DNA of 46,179 bases from Bacteroidales bacterium (GTDB lineage: Bacteria > Bacteroidota > Bacteroidia > Bacteroidales > WCHB1-69), in assembly GCA_017506175.1 (NCBI GenBank), contig JAFVNW010000098.1, positions 1 to 46,179 of the forward strand. Direction: 5' to 3'. Each line of letters begins with the position of its first letter. Position 1 is the stretch's first letter. A program made the translations under genes and the position numbers. This document shows, piece by piece, positions 35,105 through 43,448 of this stretch. The notes beneath the pieces were generated by a model that was not told the DNA's origin, ran no database searches, and saw only the letters and a list, made by a program, of their open reading frames with translations.

Positions 35105-35971
35105 CTACCCTCTCTTTCTGAACAACTCAAGCAATGCGGGGACGTAATCCTTGTCGGTGTAGAGTTGTGTGACATCTATGCCGGCACGGCGGAAAAGCTC
35201 CAAATTGCTGTTAATCAGATTTTTCCACCATTGGGCATAGCTTTCGCGAACACGCTTGCTACTGGTGTCCGCCCAAAATCGCTTGCCGCTTTCGGGGTCC
35301 TGTAGTTCCACTAAGCCAAGATTCGGAATTGCAAACTCTCCCCTGTCCATAATGTTCAGTGCTACCAAATCGTGACGGTTGGCGGCAATTTTCAACGCTT
35401 GTTCGAAATTCTCTGCGACAAAGTCAGAAATAAGGAAAGCGGTGCATTTTTTCTTGATGGCATTGGTGAAATAGCGAAGCGCCTCGGAAATATCCGTTGG
35501 CTTTTGCGAAGGTGTGTAGGTCAACAACTCTCTGATTATCCGCAAGATGTGCGATTTGCCTTTGGTCGGTGGAATGAATTTCTCAACCTCGTTGCTGAAG
35601 AAGATGACTCCTACTTTATCGTTGTTGTAAATAGCTGAAAATGAGAGTACTGCGGCGATTTCCGTGATCAAGTCGGTTTTGAACTGCTTGCGAGTGCCGA
35701 AGAGGTTGGAGCCGCTGACATCAATCAGCAGCATGACGGTCATTTCGCGCTCCTCCTCAAAGATCTTGATGTAGGGCGAATGGAATCGCGCTGTGACGTT
35801 CCAATCAATGAATCGGACGTCATCACCGTAGTTGTACTGTCGCACTTCACTGAAGGCCATACCACGTCCCTTGAACGCACTATGGTACTGACCCGCAAAT
35901 ATCTGCTGTGTTAAAGCTCGCGTCTTAATCTCAATCCGGCGGACTTTCTTAAGTAACTCTGTCGTTTCCAT
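35105..35971 (-). CDS. DUF58 domain protein (von Willebrand A-like)
   Basis: 288 residues. The start VRRIEIKTRALTQQ and the core motif YGDDVRFIDWNVTAR are hallmarks of DUF58. The MIDAS-like LLIDVSGSN (DxSGS) sits in the vWA-like fold. DUF58 proteins typically pair with MoxR AAA ATPases, as here: moxR lies 47 bp upstream. The pair is thought to act in metal insertion or assembly of envelope or periplasmic complexes, and in Bacteroidota it belongs to the Bat (aerotolerance) cluster. The batA/batB/TPR genes of the full cluster are not present. Confidence 0.9.
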   Translation of the reverse strand: METTELLKKVRRIEIKTRALTQQIFAGQYHSAFKGRGMAFSEVRQYNYGDDVRFIDWNVTARFHSPYIKIFEEEREMTVMLLIDVSGSNLFGTRKQFKTDLITEIAAVLSFSAIYNNDKVGVIFFSNEVEKFIPPTKGKSHILRIIRELLTYTPSQKPTDISEALRYFTNAIKKKCTAFLISDFVAENFEQALKIAANRHDLVALNIMDRGEFAIPNLGLVELQDPESGKRFWADTSSKRVRESYAQWWKNLINSNLELFRRAGIDVTQLYTDKDYVPALLELFRKRG

Positions 35972-35973
35972 TT

Positions 35974-36008
35974 TGATTTGTGAACAATGATAGCTGAGCT
36001 GTGAACAG
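35974..36008. repeat. Heptad-phased repeat in the moxR-DUF58 spacer
   Basis: TGA recurs exactly every 7 bp five times, at 35974, 35981, 35988, 35995 and 36002; the heptads at 35981 and 36002 are nearly identical (TGAACAA, TGAACAG). It fills most of the 47-bp spacer. This is the cleanest example of the pattern in the window. Confidence 0.75.
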
Positions 36009-36018
36009 AAATTGCAGA

Positions 36019-37014
36019 TTACGGAACTTCAACAGTGTTCAACACTTCGTTGATGATATCGGTGGAGGTGATATTCTCAGCCTCAGCCTCGTAGGTCAAG
36101 CCAATACGGTGACGGAGCACATCGTATGAAATGGCGCGGATATCTTCGGGGATGACATAGCCACGACGTTTGATAAAGGCATACGCCTGGGCGGCCAGAG
36201 CAAGGTTGATGGTAGCACGCGGTGAGGCACCGTAATTGATCATCGATTTGAACTTGCCCAGTCCGTATTCTTCGGGATAGCGCGTGGCAAAAACAATCGA
36301 GGTGATGTATTGCTCAATCTTTTCATCCAAATAAACCTCCTTGACCACCGAGCGCGCTTTGAGAATATCCTCGGGTTTCAGAACGGGTTTCGTGGCCGGA
36401 TATTCCGACTCCAAATGCTGGCGCAGAATCAGCTTTTCCTCCTCTTGCGTAGGATAATTCACGATCACCTTCAACATAAAACGGTCAACCTGTGCTTCCG
36501 GAAGCGGATAGGTGCCTTCTTGTTCAATCGGGTTCTGGGTGGCCATCACCAAGAAGGGTTCATCCAATTTGTAGGTCTTCTCTCCAATGGTGACCTGCCG
36601 CTCCTGCATCGCTTCCAACAATGCACTCTGTACTTTGGCGGGTGCACGGTTGATTTCGTCAGCGAGGATGAAATGGGCGAAGATGGGCCCCTTCTTGACC
36701 ACAAACTCCTCACTCTTCTGACTGTAAATCATCGTACCAATGAGGTCGGCGGGCAAAAGGTCGGGAGTAAACTGAATACGGCTGAATTTGGCTTGTATTG
36801 TATTGGCCAACGATTTGATTGCCAATGTTTTCGCCAAACCAGGAACACCTTCCAGCAGGATGTGTCCGTTGGCAAGCAAGCCGATGAGCATCTTTTCCAC
36901 CATCTGCTTCTGACCGACAATCACATTGTTCATCTCCATCGTGATGATATCCACAAAAGAGCTCTCACGTTGGATTTTTTCATTTAACTCTCTGATATCT
37001 ACTGAATTATTCAT
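36019..37014 (-). CDS. MoxR family AAA+ ATPase
   Basis: 331 residues. Walker A is GVPGLAKT, Walker B is ILADEINRAPAKVQ, and the sensor region has ATQNPIEQEGTYPLPEAQ-like sequence (ATQNP and the Arg-containing DRFMLK). MoxR ATPases act as chaperones that activate partner proteins with vWA domains; the DUF58 protein encoded next is the natural partner. A -7 box lies 26 bp upstream. The upstream spacer to ddl has heptad repeats. Confidence 0.95.
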   Translation of the reverse strand: MNNSVDIRELNEKIQRESSFVDIITMEMNNVIVGQKQMVEKMLIGLLANGHILLEGVPGLAKTLAIKSLANTIQAKFSRIQFTPDLLPADLIGTMIYSQKSEEFVVKKGPIFAHFILADEINRAPAKVQSALLEAMQERQVTIGEKTYKLDEPFLVMATQNPIEQEGTYPLPEAQVDRFMLKVIVNYPTQEEEKLILRQHLESEYPATKPVLKPEDILKARSVVKEVYLDEKIEQYITSIVFATRYPEEYGLGKFKSMINYGASPRATINLALAAQAYAFIKRRGYVIPEDIRAISYDVLRHRIGLTYEAEAENITSTDIINEVLNTVEVP

Positions 37015-37039
37015 TTTTTATTGAGATTTTTTAAGAACG

Positions 37040-37047
37040 CAAAGATA
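37040..37047 (-). promoter_or_regulatory. -7 box upstream of moxR
   Basis: TATCTTTG on the minus strand matches TAnnTTTG, 26 bp before the moxR ATG. No clear -33 TTTG is seen, and the place where it should be is taken by heptad repeats. Confidence 0.5.
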
Positions 37048-37057
37048 GTATTTTTTT

Positions 37058-37092
37058 AGCTATTAGCGGTTAACGGTTAATTGTTCAGACAT
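37058..37092. repeat. Heptad-phased repeat spanning the ddl stop codon
   Basis: CGGTT occurs at 37067 and 37074, with GTT-ending heptads from 37058 to 37085, all in 7-bp phase. The ddl stop codon (37077-37079, minus strand) lies inside it. Confidence 0.65.
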
Positions 37093-38057
37093 TTTTCAAT
37101 CATTCCTGTATAGGCATCGGTGAGGTTCAGACCGATGGTTTTGGCTTGGGCGGGGATGATGCTGAGGGCTGTTTGTCCGGGTATTGTATTGACTTCCAAG
37201 AAGAAAGGAACGTTATCGGGAGAAACAATGTAGTCAACGCGGACAATTCCATCGCAATTCAGCTCAACGTAAATCCTCTTTGAATACTCCAGAATCTGGT
37301 TGTAAACATCTTTCGGGAAGTCGGCAGGCGTAATCAGGTCGTGCGTGCCGTCTGTGTATTTAGTCGTGTAGTCGTAAAATTCATCCTTCACCACGATTTC
37401 GGTTACGGCCAACGGCTTGACTTCATCACCGATACGGGTCACGCCGCAAGCAATCTCACGCCCCGGCAGGAATTTCTCAATCAAAATCTGCGTATCCACT
37501 TGGAAAGCCGTCTCGATGGCGTCGGCCAGCTCAGTTTCATTGTGAACCTTAGTCACACCAACGCTGGATCCTGAATTGCAAGGTTTTACAAAGCATGGAT
37601 ATTGGCAATAATCACCCACATATTTATAATCAACTTTGTCTCCTTTGAAATAATGAAGTGACGGTGAAACGGGGATTCCAATTGCACGCACCACCACATT
37701 ACAATAATATTTATTGAAAGTCAGTGCGGAGGAGAGCATATCGCAGCCTGTATAAGGCATTCCAATCATATCGAAATAGCCCTGCAGACGGCCGTTCTCG
37801 CCTGGATTGCCATGAATAGCGATGAAAACGGCATCGAAAACGATTTTTTCACCATTCAGATTCAGCGTGAAATCATGTCGGTCAACCTCAATCGCACTGC
37901 CATCGGTAGCGGTGTAAGTCCAATTGTTGCCCTTTAAAAGAATGAGGTAGGGTTCGAACAAATTGCGGTCAAGCTGCTTCATGATATTCTCGGCACTTCG
38001 CAGTGACACTTCGTATTCGCCTGAATTACCTCCTGTGATGACGGCTATTTTTTTCAT
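37077..38057 (-). CDS. ddl: D-alanine-D-alanine ligase
   Basis: 326 residues. ATP-grasp features of Ddl are clear: an N-terminal GGNSGEYEVSLRSA, then FIAIHGNPGENGRLQGYFD, FVKPCNSGSSVGV, and at the end FLEVNTIPGQT. It makes the D-Ala-D-Ala dipeptide for peptidoglycan precursors. The usual HGxxGEDG motif reads HGNPGENG, and the fold-closing residues appear intact. It lies between the glycogen fusion gene and moxR, all on the minus strand. Confidence 0.94.
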   Translation of the reverse strand: MKKIAVITGGNSGEYEVSLRSAENIMKQLDRNLFEPYLILLKGNNWTYTATDGSAIEVDRHDFTLNLNGEKIVFDAVFIAIHGNPGENGRLQGYFDMIGMPYTGCDMLSSALTFNKYYCNVVVRAIGIPVSPSLHYFKGDKVDYKYVGDYCQYPCFVKPCNSGSSVGVTKVHNETELADAIETAFQVDTQILIEKFLPGREIACGVTRIGDEVKPLAVTEIVVKDEFYDYTTKYTDGTHDLITPADFPKDVYNQILEYSKRIYVELNCDGIVRVDYIVSPDNVPFFLEVNTIPGQTALSIIPAQAKTIGLNLTDAYTGMIEKCLNN

Positions 38058-38072
38058 AATAAAACTGATTTA

Positions 38073-38107
38073 ACGTATGATGTATGAAGTATTTGTCTTT
38101 AGTACTT
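38073..38107. repeat. Short heptad repeat upstream of ddl
   Basis: GTAT occurs in 7-bp phase at 38075, 38082 and 38089 (ACGTATG, ATGTATG, AAGTATT), and less clearly further right. It lies in the 85-bp spacer between ddl and the glycogen fusion gene. Confidence 0.45.
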
Positions 38108-38142
38108 GTTTCCGCATTTCGATACGAACATGGAAAGCCGCC

Positions 38143-41100
38143 TTAGCACCATTTCACCAAATTGAGCTCCATATCGTGTGCCAGCAGCGGGTTCTGCGGA
38201 ATGATACGGATGGCGCAACTCCAAATGCCCGCCAGCTTGGATACCAACTCGCAGGCGAAAGTGGAGATGCCGTGTTCGGTTTTCTCGTGTTTGAATGGAT
38301 ATTTGCTGAAGAACTCCAGTCGGTCGTTGTTTCGGCGCGTGAAGACGATTTCCACTTTCACATCCTCAGGCGAAAGGCTGCCCAACTTGACCTCCAGTTC
38401 AATTCTGCACTTCTCGCCGAGGTAGAATGTCGCCTCAGGGTCGCTCGGCAGGTTGTTCTTGACGAATTCGATATTGCTCCACTCCATCATCATCTTGGTC
38501 TTCCACTGGACAAGTTTGAAGAGGTTTTCACAATTGTTATTTGTCAATAAATCAAGATGTTGTGAGAGTTTGTTATAGAATTTGTCGTAATAGTCGTCCA
38601 GCTGTCTCTTCATGGTAAAATGGGGGGAGATTTTGGCGAAATTGTTCTTCATCATCTCTACCCACTTCATCGGGATGTTCTCCTTGCGCTGATAGAAGTC
38701 GGGCATGATTTCTTCCTCGAAGATGGAGAAAAGTTTGGCAGTGTCGAGTTCGTCTTGGCGGTTGTTGTCGCGGTAGGTGATTTGTTCGTCCACGGCCCAG
38801 CCGGCGTCTGGCACATAGCCTTCCGCCCACCAACCATCCAACACGCTGAAATTCAGCACGCCGTTCATCACTGCCTTTTCGCCACTGGTGCCAGAGGCCT
38901 CCAGCGGACGGGTGGGCGTGTTGAGCCAGACATCGCAACCGGAAATCAATTTCTTGGCAAGAATCATGTCGTAGTTCTCCACAAAGATGATTTTGCCGAT
39001 GAAGTCGGGTTTTCGGGAGGTTTCGATGATGCGTTTTATTAAATCTTGGCCGGCCTTGTCATGTGGATGTGCCTTGCCGGCGAAGATGAACTGTATCGGG
39101 CGTTCTGGATGGCTGACCAGTGCGCGCAACTTCTCCTCGTTGGTGAAAAGCAGATGTGCGCGCTTGTAGGTGGCAAAGCGGCGGGCAAAGCCAACCGTCA
39201 GTACATCGTCGCGAAGCGATTTCACCGTCTTCATAATCAGCGACGGGGAGTCGTTGCGCTGACGCATCTGCTTCTCCACCAGCTCTTTCACGTTGGCAAT
39301 CAATTCCTTGCGGAGTTCGTTTTTCAGATTCCAGATGTCGGCGGCGGGCGCATCGTAAATGCGCTTCCAAATCTCGGCATTGGAGATGTCTTTCTTATAA
39401 TCTTTGGCAAACAATTGAGAATGGAATTGTTGCCACTTCTTGTGCGCCCAGGTCGGATAATGTACGCCGTTGGTCACGTAGCCAACGTGCAATTCCTCGG
39501 CGAAGCGGCCATCGTACAAGTACTCGAACATTTCGCGTGTGACGCGTCCGTGGATTTTGCTCACGCCGTTCACCTCTTGGCAGAAACGACAGGCGAGCAC
39601 GCTCATGGAGAACTTGTCGCCCGTGGCTGCAGCGTTTTTGCGGCCCAGCCCCATAAACTCCTGCCAGGTGATATTGAATCTTTCGGGGAAATTGGAGAAA
39701 TATACGCGCATCAGTTCCTCGCTGAAGGCATCGTGGCCGGCGGGAACGGGCGTGTGGGTGGTGAACAGCGAAGAGGCACGCACCAATTCCAAGGCTGCAG
39801 GGAACGACAGGTTATTGTTGGTCATGATGTTAAAGGTCCTTTCCAACGAAAGGAATGCCGCGTGCCCCTCGTTCAGATGATATATTTCCGGATTTTCATC
39901 CAGCATATTGAGCATACGAACACCCCCGATGCCCAGAAGCAACTCTTGCTTCAATCGGTTTTCCCAATCCCCACCATAGAGGTTGGCGGTAATCTGCCGG
40001 TCGCCAGGAAGATTCTTATCCAAGTCAGTATCAAGAAGGTAGAGTCGGATTCGTCCCACATTCACGCGCCAGATGCGGGCATAAAGCGTACGGCCCGGCA
40101 AGCCGATACTGACGGTTTTCCATGTGCCGTCCTCGTTGCGGACGGGGTGAATCGGCAGTTTGGAAAAACTCTGCTGCGGATAGCAGTTGATCTGCTCGCC
40201 AGCGGGCGAAATCTGCTGCACAAAATAGCCACAGCGGTAGAGCAAGCCCACCGCCACAAGGTTGACATTGCAGTCGCTGGCCTCCTTCAGATAGTCACCG
40301 GCCAGCATTCCCAAGCCGCCGGAATAGATTTTCAGCTCGTTGCTGATGCCGAACTCCATGCTGAAGTAGGCGACTTTCTTATCCTTACGCGTCATCGGCT
40401 CGCTCATATAAGCCTGAAATTCATCGTAAACGCGGTCTAACTTGTTGACGAACTGCTCATTCTGACTGAATTGATCCAGCACGTCCCAAGGCAGCATCTG
40501 CAGCATGTGCACAGGATTCTCATTGAACTCCTCCCAACGCTCCTTGCCGGCAATCTCGACAAAGAGTTCACGGGCCTCAAAATTCCAGCTCCACCAGAGA
40601 TTGTTGGCGAGCGTTTCAAGTTTTTCCAGATTGGTCGGCAAATTCGACTTGATTGTGATGCGTTTCCACGATGGCTGGGAAACGTCTTCATGTTCAACCA
40701 TCATACGTATGTGAGATGCTTTGTTTTTATAAGATTCGTAACGCAAATTACTCTGTGCCAAAGCCTTGCTGTAGGTCTTTGCATAGTTTTCAAAGAGGTT
40801 GTTCCAGAGTGCCTTGTCGGCAATCTGGCGGGCATCCGCTTGAGCGACGGCAAGTTCATCGGGGCTGAGAGCGGCGAATTCCTTCATGGCGGAGACGATC
40901 TGTCGGCATACGTCGTCGTCGTTGTCATCGGTGCGCTTCACCACGCGCACGCCGTGCTGCTGCGGGAAGTTGTCGTTCACCCACATCCCGAAACCGGCCA
41001 GCGAAGTGGTGATGGTCGGAATGCCGAACGCCACACTTTCCAATGGCGTATAGCCCCATGGTTCATAATAAGAGGGGAAAACGGTGAGGTCGAAACCAAC

Positions 41101-42393
41101 GAGTGTGTCGTAATAGTTCAGATTGAAGATGCCGTCATTGCCGTTGAGATAAATCGGGGCGAAGACCACCTTGACACGACTTTCCGGTGCGTTGTCCACG
41201 TTCAGACGATTCAACTCCTTGATGATCGGGTCGTTATAAGGGTCGTGAAGCGGGTGGGTGGCATAGTCACGAAGCACAGCGCAGTCGGTATTTTCAAAAA
41301 GCGTATGTGAATTCAACTTCTCAGCCAACTCGTTGCGGCGACCGCTCACGCCGGCGGGAACCATGATGAAAGCGACAATCTCCCGTCGTGGATTTTCATC
41401 CTGAAATTCCGCCAACGACCTGATAAACAGATCAATGCCTTTGTTTTTGAACTCGTAGCGGCCGCTGTTTAACACGTAGAGGGCATCCTCAGAAATCGGC
41501 TGCTGCAACAAAGCAGATGCTACTTGCTGCAGTTTGTCGCGGGCAATTTTCCTTTTCTGTCGATAGAGTTCCCCTTGCGGGACGAAGTCATTCTCAAACC
41601 CATTGATGGTAATCTCGTCCGTTGGTTTGCCGAAGAAGGCGACACATTCTTTTTCAGTGATTTGGCTGACGGTCGTGTATGCGTCCGCGATTTGGGCAGA
41701 GAGGTTTTCCAGGGAAAATTTCGACTGGACGCCGAAGCGGTTGGCGGTTTCCTGCGGATTGTACTGGGCGATATTATCGTACAGCGGGAGCCCGTTGCCG
41801 GCGATGCAACGCCCCAAAACGGTGGCGTGCGTGGTAAAAACGGTGGCGATTTGCGGAGTGTTTTCCTCCAGATAGAGGATGCCTCCGCCAGTCATCCACT
41901 CGTGGAAATGGGCGATGATTTTGTCCAAAGAGGTGCAGTAATACTGGTAGAAACTCTCAATCACCTTGCCGGCTGCATAGCCAAAAAGCAGGGGTTCCAC
42001 GTAATCCCACTGTCCGCTGATGGAATCCAGCTTGAATTTGAGCCAGAATTGTGTTAAAATTGCGTCTTTTTTCTCAAAGTAGGGGGTGAAATCGACAAGG
42101 ATGACGATGGGGTTGCCCGCCACATTCCAACGTCCGATTCTTATCCGCAGTCCCTCCTGCTGAGCGACATCGCGCCAGTTCTTGAAAAGGTTCTCGTCCT
42201 CGACAAAGTCGGTGCTGCCGGGCTCTTTCGAAACGTCGGGGCCGATGCAGATGTAGTTGTTTTTGAACTTGTTGACCACGGTCAAGGCTTTCGTAGAGAG
42301 CACCGTATAGATGCCTCCGACCTTGTTGCAGATCTCCCAGCTGGTTTCAAAAATATAATCGGGTTGGATGTTTTGGAATGAGTCTTTTTCCAT
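38143..42393 (-). CDS. Fused glycogen synthase (GT3) and alpha-glucan phosphorylase
   Basis: 1416 residues in one uninterrupted frame. Residues 1 to about 555 match eukaryotic-type GT3 glycogen synthase: NKVGGIYTVL (K24-G27), AHFHEW, FTTHATVLGR, TTVSQIT, and FPSYYEPWGYTPLE with the E-x7-E pair E444/E452. After a short linker near residue 565, the rest matches alpha-glucan phosphorylase of the TIGR02094 type: NLWWSWN, YFSMEFGI, SGGLGMLAGDYLKEASD in part, THTPVPAGHD, and EASGTSGEK with the expected PLP lysine K1173. The chain thus carries both a glucan-elongating and a glucan-phosphorolysing enzyme. Both active sites look intact. A -7 box lies upstream. No glgB or glgC is nearby. Confidence 0.92.
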   Translation of the reverse strand: MEKDSFQNIQPDYIFETSWEICNKVGGIYTVLSTKALTVVNKFKNNYICIGPDVSKEPGSTDFVEDENLFKNWRDVAQQEGLRIRIGRWNVAGNPIVILVDFTPYFEKKDAILTQFWLKFKLDSISGQWDYVEPLLFGYAAGKVIESFYQYYCTSLDKIIAHFHEWMTGGGILYLEENTPQIATVFTTHATVLGRCIAGNGLPLYDNIAQYNPQETANRFGVQSKFSLENLSAQIADAYTTVSQITEKECVAFFGKPTDEITINGFENDFVPQGELYRQKRKIARDKLQQVASALLQQPISEDALYVLNSGRYEFKNKGIDLFIRSLAEFQDENPRREIVAFIMVPAGVSGRRNELAEKLNSHTLFENTDCAVLRDYATHPLHDPYNDPIIKELNRLNVDNAPESRVKVVFAPIYLNGNDGIFNLNYYDTLVGFDLTVFPSYYEPWGYTPLESVAFGIPTITTSLAGFGMWVNDNFPQQHGVRVVKRTDDNDDDVCRQIVSAMKEFAALSPDELAVAQADARQIADKALWNNLFENYAKTYSKALAQSNLRYESYKNKASHIRMMVEHEDVSQPSWKRITIKSNLPTNLEKLETLANNLWWSWNFEARELFVEIAGKERWEEFNENPVHMLQMLPWDVLDQFSQNEQFVNKLDRVYDEFQAYMSEPMTRKDKKVAYFSMEFGISNELKIYSGGLGMLAGDYLKEASDCNVNLVAVGLLYRCGYFVQQISPAGEQINCYPQQSFSKLPIHPVRNEDGTWKTVSIGLPGRTLYARIWRVNVGRIRLYLLDTDLDKNLPGDRQITANLYGGDWENRLKQELLLGIGGVRMLNMLDENPEIYHLNEGHAAFLSLERTFNIMTNNNLSFPAALELVRASSLFTTHTPVPAGHDAFSEELMRVYFSNFPERFNITWQEFMGLGRKNAAATGDKFSMSVLACRFCQEVNGVSKIHGRVTREMFEYLYDGRFAEELHVGYVTNGVHYPTWAHKKWQQFHSQLFAKDYKKDISNAEIWKRIYDAPAADIWNLKNELRKELIANVKELVEKQMRQRNDSPSLIMKTVKSLRDDVLTVGFARRFATYKRAHLLFTNEEKLRALVSHPERPIQFIFAGKAHPHDKAGQDLIKRIIETSRKPDFIGKIIFVENYDMILAKKLISGCDVWLNTPTRPLEASGTSGEKAVMNGVLNFSVLDGWWAEGYVPDAGWAVDEQITYRDNNRQDELDTAKLFSIFEEEIMPDFYQRKENIPMKWVEMMKNNFAKISPHFTMKRQLDDYYDKFYNKLSQHLDLLTNNNCENLFKLVQWKTKMMMEWSNIEFVKNNLPSDPEATFYLGEKCRIELEVKLGSLSPEDVKVEIVFTRRNNDRLEFFSKYPFKHEKTEHGISTFACELVSKLAGIWSCAIRIIPQNPLLAHDMELNLVKWC

Positions 42394-42419
42394 TATTGTA
42401 TAACGTGTTGGTTATAAAG

Positions 42420-42434
42420 GGGATAATTAATCCC
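42420..42434. other. Small palindrome in the glycogen fusion leader
   Basis: GGGAT (42420-42424) and ATCCC (42430-42434) flank AATTA, just downstream of the -7 box on the minus strand. It could be an operator or a small leader hairpin; the sequence does not tell which. Confidence 0.35.
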
Positions 42435-42445
42435 AAAAGAAAGCG

Positions 42446-42453
42446 CAAAAGTA
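42446..42453 (-). promoter_or_regulatory. -7 box upstream of the glycogen fusion gene
   Basis: TACTTTTG on the minus strand matches TAnnTTTG, 53 bp before the ATG. No -33 TTTG lies at the right spacing. Confidence 0.5.
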
Positions 42454-42492
42454 ACGCAAAATCATGAGATTATGTATGATTCCCAAAGAAAT

Positions 42493-42529
42493 TTTCACGA
42501 TTTTTTTGTTGAAAAAAGGGATTGTGAAA
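42493..42529. terminator. Possible weak hairpin after the patatin gene
   Basis: TTTCAC (42493-42498) pairs with GTGAAA (42524-42529); inside, a T run faces an A run. It lies just after the patatin stop on the minus strand. The stem is AT-rich and interrupted, so the call is weak. Confidence 0.3.
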
Positions 42530-42544
42530 GAAATCAGCTTGGGT

Positions 42545-43414
42545 TTACTTCGCAAGGAAACGCCGCAAGCGGGACAATCCTTCCCAAGCCACCTCACGAC
42601 CAGCGTCATAGACGCTTTGCATTTTCCTTCTATTGTGGGTGAGATGGCTGACAGGCAATTCCGTCTTAGGCCGGATTACGAGCACCTTGCCCGCCTCTTC
42701 CTGCTCGCGCACATAGGCCAATTGCTCGTTGTACATTCGTGGGCGGTCCTGCATCGCCTGCGCAAACAAGGGGTATTTGCGCAACAGCCGCTTGATAAAT
42801 GTGAACATCGGTATCTGATTTTTCACGTAGCCTATCGGATGAGTGAGCACGATGACATTACGGGCAAAGCCTTTCTGTTGGAAAAAAACAAGCGGAATGG
42901 AATCGGATACGCCTCCATCAAGAAATTTGTGCCCGCCGACTTCCACCAACTTTGAAACGATGGGCATTGAAGCGGAAGAGCGTATCCACTCATAGCACTC
43001 ATAGCCAGCCTTCATGCTTCTGTGATAGAAAGGGGTTCCCGTTTCCACGTCGGTGCTGACTGTCCAAAATTCCATCGGATTTGCATCGTAGGTTTCAACA
43101 TCGAAGATGTCCAGTTCATCGGGCATTGTGTGATAGCAGAATTCCGCGCCGAAAAGGTTGCCGGTGACCATAAGTGAGCGAAGCGAAAAAAAACGCCAGT
43201 CGTGGGCAAACCTTTTGTTGTAGCGGATGACGCGTCCGGCCTGCTTGCTCTTGAAGTTGCAGCCGAACGCCGCGCCGGCACTCACCCCGATCATTCCATC
43301 AAACTGTATCCCGTTTTCCAACATCACGTCCATCACACCCGCGGAGAAAAGTCCACGAAGGGCTCCCCCTTCTAAAATCAAACCAGTTTTGATCTTATTG
43401 CCATACGATTCCAT
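42545..43414 (-). CDS. Patatin-like phospholipase
   Basis: 289 residues. The oxyanion loop GGALRG is near residue 16, the nucleophile elbow is GVSAG with S45, and the catalytic dyad Asp is in FLDGGVSDS. This matches the YjjU-type patatin hydrolases, which cleave acyl esters of lipids. There is no signal peptide or membrane helix, so it is probably cytoplasmic. It lies 25 bp after the FAD/Fe-S oxidoreductase gene and is likely co-transcribed with it. The substrate is unknown. Confidence 0.92.
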   Translation of the reverse strand: MESYGNKIKTGLILEGGALRGLFSAGVMDVMLENGIQFDGMIGVSAGAAFGCNFKSKQAGRVIRYNKRFAHDWRFFSLRSLMVTGNLFGAEFCYHTMPDELDIFDVETYDANPMEFWTVSTDVETGTPFYHRSMKAGYECYEWIRSSASMPIVSKLVEVGGHKFLDGGVSDSIPLVFFQQKGFARNVIVLTHPIGYVKNQIPMFTFIKRLLRKYPLFAQAMQDRPRMYNEQLAYVREQEEAGKVLVIRPKTELPVSHLTHNRRKMQSVYDAGREVAWEGLSRLRRFLAK

Positions 43415-43427
43415 AATTCATGCAGCT

Positions 43428-43448
43428 GTCTCTTAGTTCCTAGTTCTT
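43428..43448. repeat. Short heptad repeat at the oxidoreductase stop codon
   Basis: AGTTC occurs at 43435 and 43442, in 7-bp phase with a preceding related heptad at 43428. The oxidoreductase stop codon lies inside it. With only two good copies, this example is weak on its own. Confidence 0.4.

Noticed and set aside
37940-37970. tRNA T-loop-like GGTTCGAA sequence
   Set aside because: It lies inside ddl and no cloverleaf can be built around it.
39046-40440. 464-codon open frame antisense to the glycogen fusion gene
   Set aside because: It mirrors the phosphorylase coding sequence and has no recognisable domain or start context.
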